64,000 nt of DNA from Listeria swaminathanii (GTDB lineage Bacteria > Bacillota > Bacilli > Lactobacillales > Listeriaceae), in NCBI RefSeq assembly GCF_014229645.1, contig NZ_JAATOD010000005.1:62001-126000 (forward strand), in the 5' to 3' direction. The notes under the pieces are model-generated. The model saw only the letters and a program-made list of their open reading frames with translations. It was not told the origin of the DNA and did not search any database. The position numbers and the translations under genes were made by a program. Below, in pieces: positions 8,040 to 16,333 of this stretch (position 1 is its first letter; each line of letters opens with the position of its first letter).

Positions 8040-8606
8040 ATGATTACAAATGAATCCATTATGGATGCAACGCTTTCTATGATGGCGAAACATGGCATTA
8101 AGGGCTCCACAACAAGACAATTAGCAGAAGCCGCTGGAATAAATGAAGCTACGATTTTTAAAAAATTTAAGAGTAAAGACAATCTCATTCATATGACGCT
8201 GGAAGTTCAATTTGAAAGTATGAAGGCGGAAATCAATCAATTTTTTGATAAAGATTTTGAAAGTGCTAAAGTATTTTTACGTCAGGCGAGTCAGTTTATT
8301 TCGGATATTTATGAAAAATATCGTGACTTTATGGTGATTTCTGTCCGTGAAATGGGCAGTAAAGATATGGAATTTATTGATCCGTCAATTGTGGAATATT
8401 TGTATGAGCGGGTTAATCAAAAAGTGAAAGAAATGGTTCCAAGTAAGAACTCTGCGCAAGAAGCAGATGCGATTTCTTTGATTTTAAATAGTGTTATTTT
8501 GCTTATTATGGTGGAAAAAGTGCGCGATGATATTTATAAGCGCCCGCCAACAATCACAACAACAGCTGATTCTTTAGCAGATGTCTTGTTAAAATTATTG
8601 AAATAA
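8040..8606 (+). CDS. TetR/AcrR-family transcriptional regulator
   Basis: The 188-aa protein has a TetR HTH domain at residues 1-50 (STTRQLAEAAGINEATIFKKFKSKDNL pattern, written in part) and a helical ligand-binding domain after it. The ATG at 8040 is preferred because GGGGG lies 7 bp upstream; a TTG at 8022 has no such site. The inducer and targets are unknown. It is divergently oriented from the autolysin gene, and an inverted repeat in its promoter suggests it represses itself. I recall it as lmo2690. Confidence 0.9.
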   Translation: MITNESIMDATLSMMAKHGIKGSTTRQLAEAAGINEATIFKKFKSKDNLIHMTLEVQFESMKAEINQFFDKDFESAKVFLRQASQFISDIYEKYRDFMVISVREMGSKDMEFIDPSIVEYLYERVNQKVKEMVPSKNSAQEADAISLILNSVILLIMVEKVRDDIYKRPPTITTTADSLADVLLKLLK

Positions 8607-8649
8607 ATCACGAAAAGTTAAATAAAAGTTAAGTATTTTACATTTTATC

Positions 8650-8678
8650 TTGTAAGCTTAGATTTTCTATGTTAAACT
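8650..8678 (+). promoter_or_regulatory. Promoter of the Mg2+ transport operon
   Basis: TTGTAA (8650-8655) and TAAACT (8673-8678) are separated by 17 bp, upstream of the M-box leader. Confidence 0.55.
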
Positions 8679-8699
8679 CGTAGACGATTAGAGCGATAA

Positions 8700-8931
8700 T
8701 AAATATGTAGTTTTGCCTGTTAGGTGAGGCTCCTATGCAAACACAGGCCACTGCCCAAAAATGTCCAAAGACGCCAATGGGTAGAACAGGGATTGTCGGA
8801 TTAAGGCTTTCCATAATGTGGCTAAGAGTATTCTTTACGTTGCATAGTGCCAAAACTTTAGCGAGGGGAGTCTGTTTTAGTATGCGTATAAATGCAGCAG
8901 TCCTTGCCAAAGTTTTGGTAAGGACTTTTTT
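8700..8931 (+). promoter_or_regulatory. M-box (ykoK) magnesium riboswitch with terminator
   Basis: The leader contains the conserved core of the M-box: GTTAGGTGAGGCTCCTAT near 8719, GCCACTGCCCAAAAATGTCC near 8748, then AAAGACGCCAATGGGT, and the closing CATAGTGCCAAAACTTTAGCG near 8845. A 12-bp intrinsic terminator (8900-8911 with 8914-8925, then TTTTTT) follows. In the known mechanism high Mg2+ folds the aptamer and lets the terminator form; low Mg2+ allows read-through into the transporter gene. The ORFs that cross this RNA are not genes. Confidence 0.95.
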
Positions 8932-9020
8932 CATGTTTATTATGAAAATAATTATCTGGGAATGACAATCTTTTTTTCAGACAATTAAGCTTAGATAAAA
9001 TTCGAAAGGAGATGAAGGCA

Positions 9021-9116
9021 ATGGCTTATCGACAGGAAGAGGAAGTAGAAGAACCGGACTCGTATTATAGTAATCAAGCTGCAAGAGTGACTAACCTTCA
9101 TCTCTGGCGCACATAA
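9021..9116 (+). CDS. 31-codon upstream ORF with acidic/proline-rich start (candidate Mg2+-sensing leader peptide)
   Basis: Between the riboswitch terminator and the transporter gene an ATG at 9021, preceded by AAAGGAG at a workable distance, opens a 31-codon frame beginning MAYRQEEEVEEPDSYYSNQA and ending LHLWRT. Residues 6-13 (EEEVEEPD) are an acidic run with a proline, the type of nascent chain that destabilises ribosomes when Mg2+ is low, as described for Salmonella mgtL. Its stop codon lies 13 bp before a hairpin that covers the transporter's ribosome site. That it is translated and regulates is inference. Confidence 0.6.
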   Translation: MAYRQEEEVEEPDSYYSNQAARVTNLHLWRT

Positions 9117-9129
9117 ACGTTATTCTCAG

Positions 9130-9155
9130 CTTGCCTAGAAAGAATTGGAGGCAAG
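9130..9155 (+). promoter_or_regulatory. Hairpin sequestering the ribosome site of the P-type ATPase gene
   Basis: CTTGCCT (9130-9136) can pair with AGGCAAG (9149-9155); the latter includes half of the GGAGG ribosome site (9147-9151) of the gene starting at 9160. Its closeness to the upstream ORF stop codon suggests translational coupling or attenuation. Confidence 0.5.
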
Positions 9156-9159
9156 GAAA

Positions 9160-11730
9160 ATGAAAAAACTACATGGAAAAATGCAAGGTAACAATTTGCT
9201 CAAAGAATCACAAATGGGTAGAGAGAAAGTTTTGGAAAAGTTAGGTGTAATGGAAACGGGGCTAACGAACGTCGAAGTTACGGAACGGCTGGCGGAGTTC
9301 GGCCCGAATCAAACGGTGGAAGAAAAGAAGGTGTCGAATTTACGATTGTTTATTCGGGCATTCAACGATCCGTTTATCTATATTTTAGTAATGTTAATGG
9401 TTGTTTCGTATTTGACGGACGACATGGAAGCGACTGTGATTATGGCGCTGATGATACTCGCGAGTGGGGTGCTTGGCTTTATTCAAACGAGTAGAGCGGA
9501 GCGGGCGAGTTATGCGCTGAAAAACATGGTGAAAAATAAAGTGAACGTTATCCGGGACGATAGCTTAGTTGTGGTGGCGCAAGATGAAATTGTACCGGGA
9601 GATTTGATTGAAATTTCGGCGGGGGATATTATTCCGGCAGATGCGCGCGTGATTTCGGCTACGGATTTATTAATTAATCAGTCGGCGCTCACAGGAGAAT
9701 CGATTCCAGCTGAAAAATTTGTGGAAGACAAGCGTGCCAATCCAGAAATTTTTGAGCGGGAAAACTTATTGTTTATGGGAACGGATGTGTTAAGTGGACA
9801 TGGCCGGGCGGTTGTTTTGCGAACAGGAAGCTCCACGTTTTTCGGCTCGCTATCAATTGCAGCTACAGAGCGCCGCGGCGACACGAGTTTTGATAAGGGT
9901 GTTAAATCGATTTCGAAATTGCTTTTTTACTTTATGATAGTGATGGTTCCGATTGTATTTATGATTAACGGTCTTATGAAAGGCAATTGGTTAGAGGCAT
10001 TTCTTTATGCGGTGGCGATTGCGGTTGGTCTTACGCCGGAGATGCTGCCGATGATTGTAAGCACGAACTTGGCAAAAGGTGCTATCAATATGTCGTCGAA
10101 AAAGGTAATTATGAAAGAACTGAGCGCGATTCAAAATATCGGCGCGATGGATATTTTATGTACGGATAAAACAGGAACGCTCACAGAAGACAAGCTAGAA
10201 CTGGTGAAATATATTGATAGTGCGGGAGTAACTTCTGAAAGTGTCCTAAAAATGGCTTATTTAAATAGTTATTTCCAAACGGGTTGGAAAAATGTTTTAG
10301 ATCATGCTGTGATTGCGAAGTTGGACGAAAATGCTGCGGCTGGTTGGACAAAAGTTGGCGAGATTCCATTTAATTTTGATCGGCGTCGTTTGAGTGTGGT
10401 GGTCGAAAATAGCACGGAAACAAGGATGATTACAAAAGGTGCGGTGGAAGAAATGCTCACTGTATGCACTCATAAGGAATTTGATGGCGTTATTTCAACA
10501 CTAAATGAAGCAGAAAAGAGCGAACTACAAGAAATGTGTGCAGAAATGAATCGCTCGGGAATTCGAGTAATTGCGGTGGCGTATAAAACTGGAAAAGTTG
10601 GGGAAGCATTTACGAAAACGGATGAGGAACAAATGATTATTGCCGGGTTCTTAGGTTTCCGCGATCCAGTGAAAGCGTCAACCAAAGAAGCAATCGCGCA
10701 GCTTTTCAAGAATCAAATCAACGTGAAGGTTTTGACGGGTGATAACGAAATCGTTACGAAACGGATTTGTCAGGAGGTTGGCATACCGGCGAACGGATTT
10801 TTACTAGGTGCAGATGTGGAGGAATTATCCGATGAAGAACTTACGCGCGAACTGCGAAAATACCATATTTTTGCGAAATTAACGCCGATGCAAAAATCGC
10901 GAATTATCGGCTTGCTTAAAAAAGCGGGGCATACAGTGGGATTCCTCGGAGATGGAATTAATGACGCACCGGCGCTTAGGAAAGCGGACGTTGGGATTTC
11001 GGTGGATACAGCGGCGGATATTACGAAAGATGCCAGCTCGGTCATTTTGCTTGAGAAAAGTTTAACGGTATTAAATGATGCGGTGATGGAAGGACGGAAT
11101 GTATTCGGGAATATTTTGAAATACTTGAAAATGACGGCCAGCTCAAACTTTGGGAATGTGTTTAGTGTTTTGGTGGCGAGTGCATTCATCCCATTTTTAC
11201 CGATGCTATCATTACATTTGCTCTTACAAAACTTGCTTTATGATTTCTCTCAATTAACGCTACCTTGGGATAAAATGGATCGGTCGTTTTTGAAAAAGCC
11301 GCATCAATGGGAACAAAAAGGCATGTTGCGTTTTATTCTTTGTATTGGTCCGGTGAGTTCGATCTTTGATATTGCGACGTTTCTAATTATGTGGTTTGTG
11401 TTTAGTGCGAATACGGTGGCGGAGCAAGCTTTATTCCATAGTGGCTGGTTTGTTGTCGGATTACTCACGCAAACGTTGGTTGTACACATGATTCGAACAG
11501 AAAAAATACCATTCATCCAAAGTCGGGCAACTGCTCCAGTGATGATTGCGACGCTTGTTGTGATGACGCTGGGGATTGTTATTCCATTTACTGGATTTGG
11601 ACATAGTATTGGTTTTGTCAGCTTGCCAGGCAGCTATTTCCCATGGCTGATTTTGATTCTGGTTGGCTATATGGCAACGATGCAGTTAGTAAAAACGCTT
11701 TACATTCGGAAATTCCGGGAGTGGATTTAA
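9160..11730 (+). CDS. mgtA: Mg2+-transporting P-type ATPase (MgtA/MgtB type)
   Basis: The 856-aa P-type ATPase imports Mg2+ across the cytoplasmic membrane. It shows an N-terminal cation-ATPase domain, a TGES actuator loop (near residue 180), the phosphorylation motif DKTGT with Asp336, the nucleotide-binding domain with TKGA, the hinge GDGINDAPAL, and about ten membrane segments including a large C-terminal group. The start is the ATG at 9160 eight bases after GGAGG; a TTG at 9145 lies within that ribosome site. It is the first structural gene after the M-box and ends exactly one base before ftsW2, so the two SEDS genes share its transcript. I recall it as lmo2689. Confidence 0.95.
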   Translation: MKKLHGKMQGNNLLKESQMGREKVLEKLGVMETGLTNVEVTERLAEFGPNQTVEEKKVSNLRLFIRAFNDPFIYILVMLMVVSYLTDDMEATVIMALMILASGVLGFIQTSRAERASYALKNMVKNKVNVIRDDSLVVVAQDEIVPGDLIEISAGDIIPADARVISATDLLINQSALTGESIPAEKFVEDKRANPEIFERENLLFMGTDVLSGHGRAVVLRTGSSTFFGSLSIAATERRGDTSFDKGVKSISKLLFYFMIVMVPIVFMINGLMKGNWLEAFLYAVAIAVGLTPEMLPMIVSTNLAKGAINMSSKKVIMKELSAIQNIGAMDILCTDKTGTLTEDKLELVKYIDSAGVTSESVLKMAYLNSYFQTGWKNVLDHAVIAKLDENAAAGWTKVGEIPFNFDRRRLSVVVENSTETRMITKGAVEEMLTVCTHKEFDGVISTLNEAEKSELQEMCAEMNRSGIRVIAVAYKTGKVGEAFTKTDEEQMIIAGFLGFRDPVKASTKEAIAQLFKNQINVKVLTGDNEIVTKRICQEVGIPANGFLLGADVEELSDEELTRELRKYHIFAKLTPMQKSRIIGLLKKAGHTVGFLGDGINDAPALRKADVGISVDTAADITKDASSVILLEKSLTVLNDAVMEGRNVFGNILKYLKMTASSNFGNVFSVLVASAFIPFLPMLSLHLLLQNLLYDFSQLTLPWDKMDRSFLKKPHQWEQKGMLRFILCIGPVSSIFDIATFLIMWFVFSANTVAEQALFHSGWFVVGLLTQTLVVHMIRTEKIPFIQSRATAPVMIATLVVMTLGIVIPFTGFGHSIGFVSLPGSYFPWLILILVGYMATMQLVKTLYIRKFREWI

Positions 11731-12852
11731 ATGCGTGCGGGCAAGGTGCTATTTGTAACGTATTTGCTTCTGGTGGTTTGGAGTTTGCTGCTCGTTTATA
11801 GTACGAGTTACGGGGTTGCGATCATGCGGTACAAAGTGGAGCCGGGATACTTTTTTAATAGGCAGCTCATTTTTTATGGGCTGGGGTTTGTCGGTTTGCT
11901 CGTTTGTTCGCGTATTAATGTGCAATTGTTTTATCGGCGGTGGACGTTGCGGGTTTTGGCGGGGAGTTTGGTTGGATTGTTAATTCTAGTGCTTTTGACG
12001 GGAAGCGCGGCGAACAATGCGCAACGCTGGTTGTCTATCGCAGGTGTTACATTTCAACCGACAGAAACGGTGAAACTACTGCTAATATTAGTAATCGCAA
12101 CAGTTTTCTTGAAAAAAGGTTGTGGGGTGCGTGTGCAATATTGGTTGCTCGGATTTTTATTTCTAACAGTAGGACTTGTCTTCTTACAGCCGGATTTAGG
12201 GACGGCGCTGATTTTAGGTGTCATTGGGGTGGCTTTGTTTTTAACGAGCGGAGTCGGCCTCACGCGCCTTGTTCGGGTGACAATTTGGGCATTCGGTCTC
12301 TTATTACTTGCAGCTACTCTGATTTACTTCTTTCACCCTGACTTTTTTAGTTCAGCAAAATTGGGACGGTTCGCTTTTCTGGACCCATTTAATCTTAATA
12401 ATCTAGATGCTTCTTATCAACTTAGGAATGGTTATTACGCGATTGGAAGTGGTGGTGTTTTTGGAAATGGGCTTGGTGGGAGTGTTCAGAAATTAGGGTA
12501 TTTGCCGGAGCCGCATACGGATTTTATTATGACGGTGGTTGCGGAGGAGCTTGGCGTTTTTGGTGTTATTTGGACGATTTTTTTACTGATGCTACTTAGT
12601 TTTACGGCGCTTTATATTGCTATTCATAGTCAGTTTATTTTTGATTCGATGGTTTGTATTGGGGTGGCTACTTGGGTGTCGGTGCAGATGTTTTTGAATC
12701 TTGGTGGAGTGAGTGGGATTATTCCGCTTACTGGGGTGCCGCTGCCATTTATTAGTTATGGTGGAAGTTCGGTCGTGATGCTTTCGTGTGCAGTAGGATT
12801 TGTGCTAGCGGCGGCAAGGCGGAACAAAACTAGAGAGGTCGTGTATTTATGA
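11731..12852 (+). CDS. ftsW2: SEDS-family peptidoglycan glycosyltransferase, FtsW type (FtsW2)
   Basis: This 373-aa protein with about ten membrane segments belongs to the SEDS polymerases that elongate glycan strands from lipid II. Signatures are NAQRWLSIAGVTFQPTE, the conserved PEPHTDFI extracellular motif with the catalytic-type Asp, and PLTGVPLPFISYGGSS near the C-terminus. It begins immediately after the ATPase stop codon and overlaps the next SEDS gene by 4 bp (ATGA). L. monocytogenes has several such paralogues; this one is known as FtsW2 (lmo2688 from memory). Its placement behind an M-box implies it is made mostly when Mg2+ is scarce. Confidence 0.93.
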   Translation: MRAGKVLFVTYLLLVVWSLLLVYSTSYGVAIMRYKVEPGYFFNRQLIFYGLGFVGLLVCSRINVQLFYRRWTLRVLAGSLVGLLILVLLTGSAANNAQRWLSIAGVTFQPTETVKLLLILVIATVFLKKGCGVRVQYWLLGFLFLTVGLVFLQPDLGTALILGVIGVALFLTSGVGLTRLVRVTIWAFGLLLLAATLIYFFHPDFFSSAKLGRFAFLDPFNLNNLDASYQLRNGYYAIGSGGVFGNGLGGSVQKLGYLPEPHTDFIMTVVAEELGVFGVIWTIFLLMLLSFTALYIAIHSQFIFDSMVCIGVATWVSVQMFLNLGGVSGIIPLTGVPLPFISYGGSSVVMLSCAVGFVLAAARRNKTREVVYL

Positions 12853-13970
12853 AGCGAGATGTGTTTTATAATCGGATTATTTTATCGGTGTTTTTATTAT
12901 CTTTGGTTAGTTGTGTGGCGATTTATTTTGCGCAGAAGACGAATCAGTATGATACGAATTTTTTAGGAATGCAGTTGGTGTTTTTGGCAATCGGGGCGCT
13001 GACTTGTTTTGGAGTGTCGCGGCTTCCGGTGGAGTTTTTACGGCATCATGCGATTTGGCTGTACGTGATTATGGTGATTACGCTGCTAGGGATACTCATT
13101 CCAAACCCCTTAGTGCAAAATATAAACGGGGCAACGCGTTGGTACCGATTTGCTGGGTTATCTTTTCAGCCATCTGAAGTAGTGAAATCGATTTTTATTT
13201 TTGTGTTGGCGCATTTTGCGGTGAAATATCAAGCGCAAAAATGGAAGCAACTGGGAATTTTGGCGGTTCTGACAGGGATTGTTTTGCTGTTAATTATGAA
13301 GCAACCGGATCTCGGGACGACAATTGTTTACGGGGTTACGGCGCTGGCGATTATCTTGCTGGCAATCAGGTCTACGAAACTAATGGTTGGGATTATTACA
13401 TTGATGTTAACTACAGCGACGGTCGGAATGTATGTTATTGTGTATCATATTAGTTTGCTAGAAAAGATTGGCTTTCATGCGTACCAGTTTTCGCGGATTC
13501 AGACGTGGCTTGATCCAACGACTGATCCGGATGCGGTGTATCAACTTAATTTATCGATGAAGGCGGTTGGTTCGGGGATGATGACGGGGAGTTCAGGGAC
13601 CAATGCGTATATTCCTGAAAGCCATACAGATATGATTTTTAGTACGATTGGCCATCAGTTTGGTTTTGTTGGTGTAAGTTTGCTGCTGATTTTATTTATG
13701 TTGCTGATTCATCAATTGATTATGGCAGCACTTTTGATGAAGCATACTTTTTCTTCGCTTGTTTTAGCGGGTTTTGCAGTGAGTTTTGCATTTAATATTT
13801 TTGAGAATATTGGCATGACTGTTGGACTTATGCCGCTGACGGGGATTCCGCTTCCTTTTATTAGTTATGGTGGGAGCGCTGTGCTTGGTAATTTTATTGC
13901 GGTGGGCGTTGTGCTAGCGATTATTCGGTCAGATGCTCATTTAACAGAAGAAAAAAACCAGCTGTCATGA
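12849..13970 (+). CDS. rodA3: SEDS-family peptidoglycan glycosyltransferase, RodA type (RodA3)
   Basis: A second 373-aa SEDS protein, clearly a paralogue of the preceding one, with ATRWYRFAGLSFQPSE, PESHTDMIF and PLTGIPLPFISYGGSA at matching positions. It starts inside the stop codon of ftsW2 (ATGA overlap), which indicates translational coupling. It is the last gene of the Mg2+ operon; its final codons form part of the shared terminator at 13952-13987. No penicillin-binding protein partner is encoded nearby. I recall it as lmo2687, called RodA3. Confidence 0.92.
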   Translation: MKRDVFYNRIILSVFLLSLVSCVAIYFAQKTNQYDTNFLGMQLVFLAIGALTCFGVSRLPVEFLRHHAIWLYVIMVITLLGILIPNPLVQNINGATRWYRFAGLSFQPSEVVKSIFIFVLAHFAVKYQAQKWKQLGILAVLTGIVLLLIMKQPDLGTTIVYGVTALAIILLAIRSTKLMVGIITLMLTTATVGMYVIVYHISLLEKIGFHAYQFSRIQTWLDPTTDPDAVYQLNLSMKAVGSGMMTGSSGTNAYIPESHTDMIFSTIGHQFGFVGVSLLLILFMLLIHQLIMAALLMKHTFSSLVLAGFAVSFAFNIFENIGMTVGLMPLTGIPLPFISYGGSAVLGNFIAVGVVLAIIRSDAHLTEEKNQLS

Positions 13971-13987
13971 CGACAACTGGTTTTTTA
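13952..13987. terminator. Bidirectional terminator between rodA3 and the PTS operon
   Basis: AACCAG.TGTC and GACA.CTGGTT form a stem flanked by an A-run on the left and a T-run on the right, so it can end transcription from both sides. It overlaps the last codons of rodA3. Confidence 0.85.
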
Positions 13988-13991
13988 AGTT

Positions 13992-14294
13992 TTATTTATT
14001 CTTATAAAGGTCAACAATTTCTTTCGCTAAATCTTTGAAAGTGATTGCATTCATTAAGTGGTCTTGTGCGTGAACGAGTAGAAGGGAAACTTCTGTTTTT
14101 TCGCCACGTGCTTCACCTTGTATAAGTTTTGTTTGAGAATGATGCGCTTCAAGTAGTGCTTGTTCTGCTTGGGCGATTTGTTCGTCTGCTTGAGCGAAAT
14201 CCCCTTTTTTAGCGGAATCAATGGCTAACATAGCATCACTTTTAGCGTTACCACCGAACACGATCAAGCTCATAATAGTTTGCTCTAAATCCAT
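13992..14294 (-). CDS. PTS EIIA component, lactose/cellobiose family
   Basis: A 100-aa all-helical EIIA of the Lac/Cel family that passes phosphate from HPr to EIIB. The phosphorylated histidine is His75 in LLLVHAQDHLM, and the trimer-core metal aspartate lies in the same segment (Asp78). It is the last gene of a three-gene operon IIB-IIC-IIA, 36 bp after IIC, with AAGGA before the ATG. The substrate is probably a beta-glucoside such as cellobiose; this rests on family only. I recall it as lmo2685. Confidence 0.92.
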   Translation of the reverse strand: MDLEQTIMSLIVFGGNAKSDAMLAIDSAKKGDFAQADEQIAQAEQALLEAHHSQTKLIQGEARGEKTEVSLLLVHAQDHLMNAITFKDLAKEIVDLYKNK

Positions 14295-14330
14295 CTGTAA
14301 ACACGTCCTTAAAGTTTTGGTTTTTAAAAA

Positions 14331-15638
14331 TTATTCAGCAGTAACGCCTTCAGCAGCAAGTGCTTCTTTTTCACGACGTAGCTCTTGGATTTGAGCAATT
14401 TTCGCGAATGGAAGGAAGATTAGGATAGATAGACCTAAGTTTACAGCTGCAAGTACGCCACCAGCGATACTTTGTGTTGCAAGTGCTCCACCGATAATTG
14501 GTGGTGTAGTCCAAGGAGTTACGATAGTACAAGCTGGTACCCAACCGATAGCTGTTGCAATGTAAGCTACAGTTACAAGTACAAGTGGTGCCAAGATGTA
14601 CGGAATGAACATAATTGGATTCAAGACGATTGGAAGACCAAACATCATTGGTTCGTTAATGTTGAAAATACCTGGCGCTGCAGACAATTTAGAAACTGTC
14701 ATGTACGCTTTATGTTTACGAGCTACGATAAAGATAGCAATGATTAAACCGATAGTTGCCCCAGTTCCGCCTAAGTTAACGAAAGAGTCAAAGAAAGGTT
14801 TGTTAACGATGTAAGGAAGTTCTTTACCAGCTTCTAATGCTTTTACGTTAGCTTCGATAGCTGGGATGTTGATTGTTTGCATGAACGGGTCGATAATGTT
14901 CGCACCGTGTAAACCAAAGAACCAAAGGAAAGCAGAAACGAATGCAAGTAGCAATGCTGCTGGCAAGGAGTTTGCAAGACCCATGAACGGTTCTTGTACT
15001 AATTCGTAGAAAGAAATTACTAAGTTAGTCACACCAGCTGCTTGGAAGAACGCAGTGATAAGACCAAAGATAGAAACAGTGATCATTGCAGGGAATAAAG
15101 CTGCGAATGAACGAGAAACTGCCGGTGGAACACCATCAGGCATGTTGATAACCAATTTCGGGCTACCACTTAAACGAGTAAAGATTTCAGTGGAAAGAAT
15201 TGCAATAATTAAAGCTAAGAAAAGACCAGTTGATCCAAGACCACCAGTGTTTGGGATACCGTCAACACCTGGAGCGATTGCGCCAATAGTGAAGAAAGTA
15301 GCTACAGAAACTACTGCGGAAGAAAGTGGATCTTTGTCATAAGATTTAGCTAAGTTGTAAGCTACAGTGAAAGCGATAAGTAATGCTAAGATAGCAAAAG
15401 TACCGTTCCAAACGTTTCCGCCGAATGCTTGCCAAGTTCCTTCACCAAATAAGTTATTCATGAATTTTTGGTAAGCTGGAATTGGGAAGTTGTTAATTAA
15501 AACGGCGAAAGACCCTAGAATCATTAGAGGCATAGTTGTGATAAAACCATCACGAATTGCTACTAGATGACGTTGTCCACCAATTTTGGCAGCGTAGGGA
15601 ATGAAATATTTTTCCATAAATGCGATAAAACCATTCAT
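14331..15638 (-). CDS. PTS EIIC permease, lactose/cellobiose family
   Basis: The 435-aa integral membrane protein carries the sugar through the membrane during phosphorylation. It begins MNGFIAFMEKYFIPYAAKIG, typical of CelB-like EIIC proteins, has about ten membrane segments, and contains the family motif NINEPMMFGLPIVLNP near residue 325. AAAAGGAG lies before the ATG. It is separated from the upstream IIB gene by 135 bp without another gene. I recall it as lmo2684. Confidence 0.93.
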   Translation of the reverse strand: MNGFIAFMEKYFIPYAAKIGGQRHLVAIRDGFITTMPLMILGSFAVLINNFPIPAYQKFMNNLFGEGTWQAFGGNVWNGTFAILALLIAFTVAYNLAKSYDKDPLSSAVVSVATFFTIGAIAPGVDGIPNTGGLGSTGLFLALIIAILSTEIFTRLSGSPKLVINMPDGVPPAVSRSFAALFPAMITVSIFGLITAFFQAAGVTNLVISFYELVQEPFMGLANSLPAALLLAFVSAFLWFFGLHGANIIDPFMQTINIPAIEANVKALEAGKELPYIVNKPFFDSFVNLGGTGATIGLIIAIFIVARKHKAYMTVSKLSAAPGIFNINEPMMFGLPIVLNPIMFIPYILAPLVLVTVAYIATAIGWVPACTIVTPWTTPPIIGGALATQSIAGGVLAAVNLGLSILIFLPFAKIAQIQELRREKEALAAEGVTAE

Positions 15639-15773
15639 TTTTTATTCTCCTTTTTTGAGGATAAAGTAATAGCACGGATTAAGACAGATACATAATTTCT
15701 AAAACTGCGTGTTATTACGTTACCTCTTCCATTTTTTATAATTTTCAGCTAGACAGCTGTAATTACCCTCTTT

Positions 15774-16079
15774 TTACTTCATTAAATCTAATGCTTGTTC
15801 TAAAACTTTGTCGCCTTTCATCATTCCGTAATCAACACTGTTAATAACAGCTAACGGAATACCTTTTGGCTCTAATTTTTTCTTCATGTTTCCTTCTAAG
15901 AAACGTACTTGTGGTCCAAGTAATAAAACATCAATTTCATCTAAATGGTTAGCTGCTTCTGCTTCGGCAACTGCGAAGATTTTTGCTTCAATACCTTGTG
16001 CTTCAGCTGCTTTTTCCATTTTTGTAACTAGTAAGCTGGTAGACATACCTGCTGAACATACTAACATGATTGTTTTCAT
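15774..16079 (-). CDS. PTS EIIB component, lactose/cellobiose family
   Basis: The 101-aa EIIB has the N-terminal phospho-cysteine loop MLVCSAGMSTSLL with Cys8 and the Rossmann-like fold of the Lac/Cel EIIB family (LLLGPQVRF motif). It is the first gene of the operon and is preceded by GAGGAGG. A consensus sigma-54 promoter lies 46 bp upstream of its start codon. I recall it as lmo2683. Confidence 0.93.
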   Translation of the reverse strand: MKTIMLVCSAGMSTSLLVTKMEKAAEAQGIEAKIFAVAEAEAANHLDEIDVLLLGPQVRFLEGNMKKKLEPKGIPLAVINSVDYGMMKGDKVLEQALDLMK

Positions 16080-16124
16080 GATTATTTCCTCCTCTAGATA
16101 ATTCTCTTAACACTTATTTATATA

Positions 16125-16141
16125 TGCAAGTACCGTGCCAA
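16125..16141 (-). promoter_or_regulatory. Sigma-54 (-24/-12) promoter of the cellobiose-type PTS operon
   Basis: Read on the minus strand, TTGGCACGGTACTTGCA fits the RpoN consensus TGGCAC-N5-TTGC exactly, with GG and GC 10 bp apart. It lies 46 bp upstream of the EIIB start codon. In Listeria RpoN controls several PTS operons through LevR-type activators; none is encoded here. Confidence 0.88.
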
Positions 16142-16201
16142 CTTTAAATGTGGCTATAAAAGGGTTTTCATTTTGTTTTTTGCTTACACATTGGCTTTTT
16201 T

Positions 16202-16222
16202 TGTGTGTAAATTTTACACACA
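16202..16222. promoter_or_regulatory. 21-bp perfect palindrome, candidate activator site
   Basis: TGTGTGTAAA-T-TTTACACACA is a perfect inverted repeat with 10-bp arms and a single central base. It lies about 70 bp upstream of the sigma-54 promoter on the minus strand and about 110 bp upstream of kdpF on the plus strand. A role as an upstream activating site for an RpoN-dependent activator is inference. Confidence 0.55.
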
Positions 16223-16239
16223 TTGCGATATTAACGGAA

Positions 16240-16277
16240 TCTTTATGCGGGTCTTTAGAATCTTAACACTGTCTTTA
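16240..16277 (+). promoter_or_regulatory. TCTTTA direct repeats upstream of kdp, possible KdpE region
   Basis: TCTTTA occurs at 16240-16245, 16252-16257 and 16272-16277, with a related TCTTAA at 16261. T-rich direct repeats of this kind resemble response-regulator sites of the KdpE type. No clear sigma-A promoter could be assigned. Confidence 0.35.
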
Positions 16278-16333
16278 TACGTTTGTTGGTAGGATTAGTG
16301 GTGGAAAGAGTACGGTGAAGGGGTGAACGGAAA

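Noticed and set aside
8638..8965. Two overlapping ORFs (98 and 76 codons, opposite strands) across the Mg2+ leader
   Set aside because: They lie on the conserved M-box RNA and its terminator, have no ribosome sites, and their sequence is explained by the riboswitch.
9145..9162. TTG at 9145 as start of the P-type ATPase
   Set aside because: It lies within the ribosome site; the ATG at 9160 has correct spacing from GGAGG.
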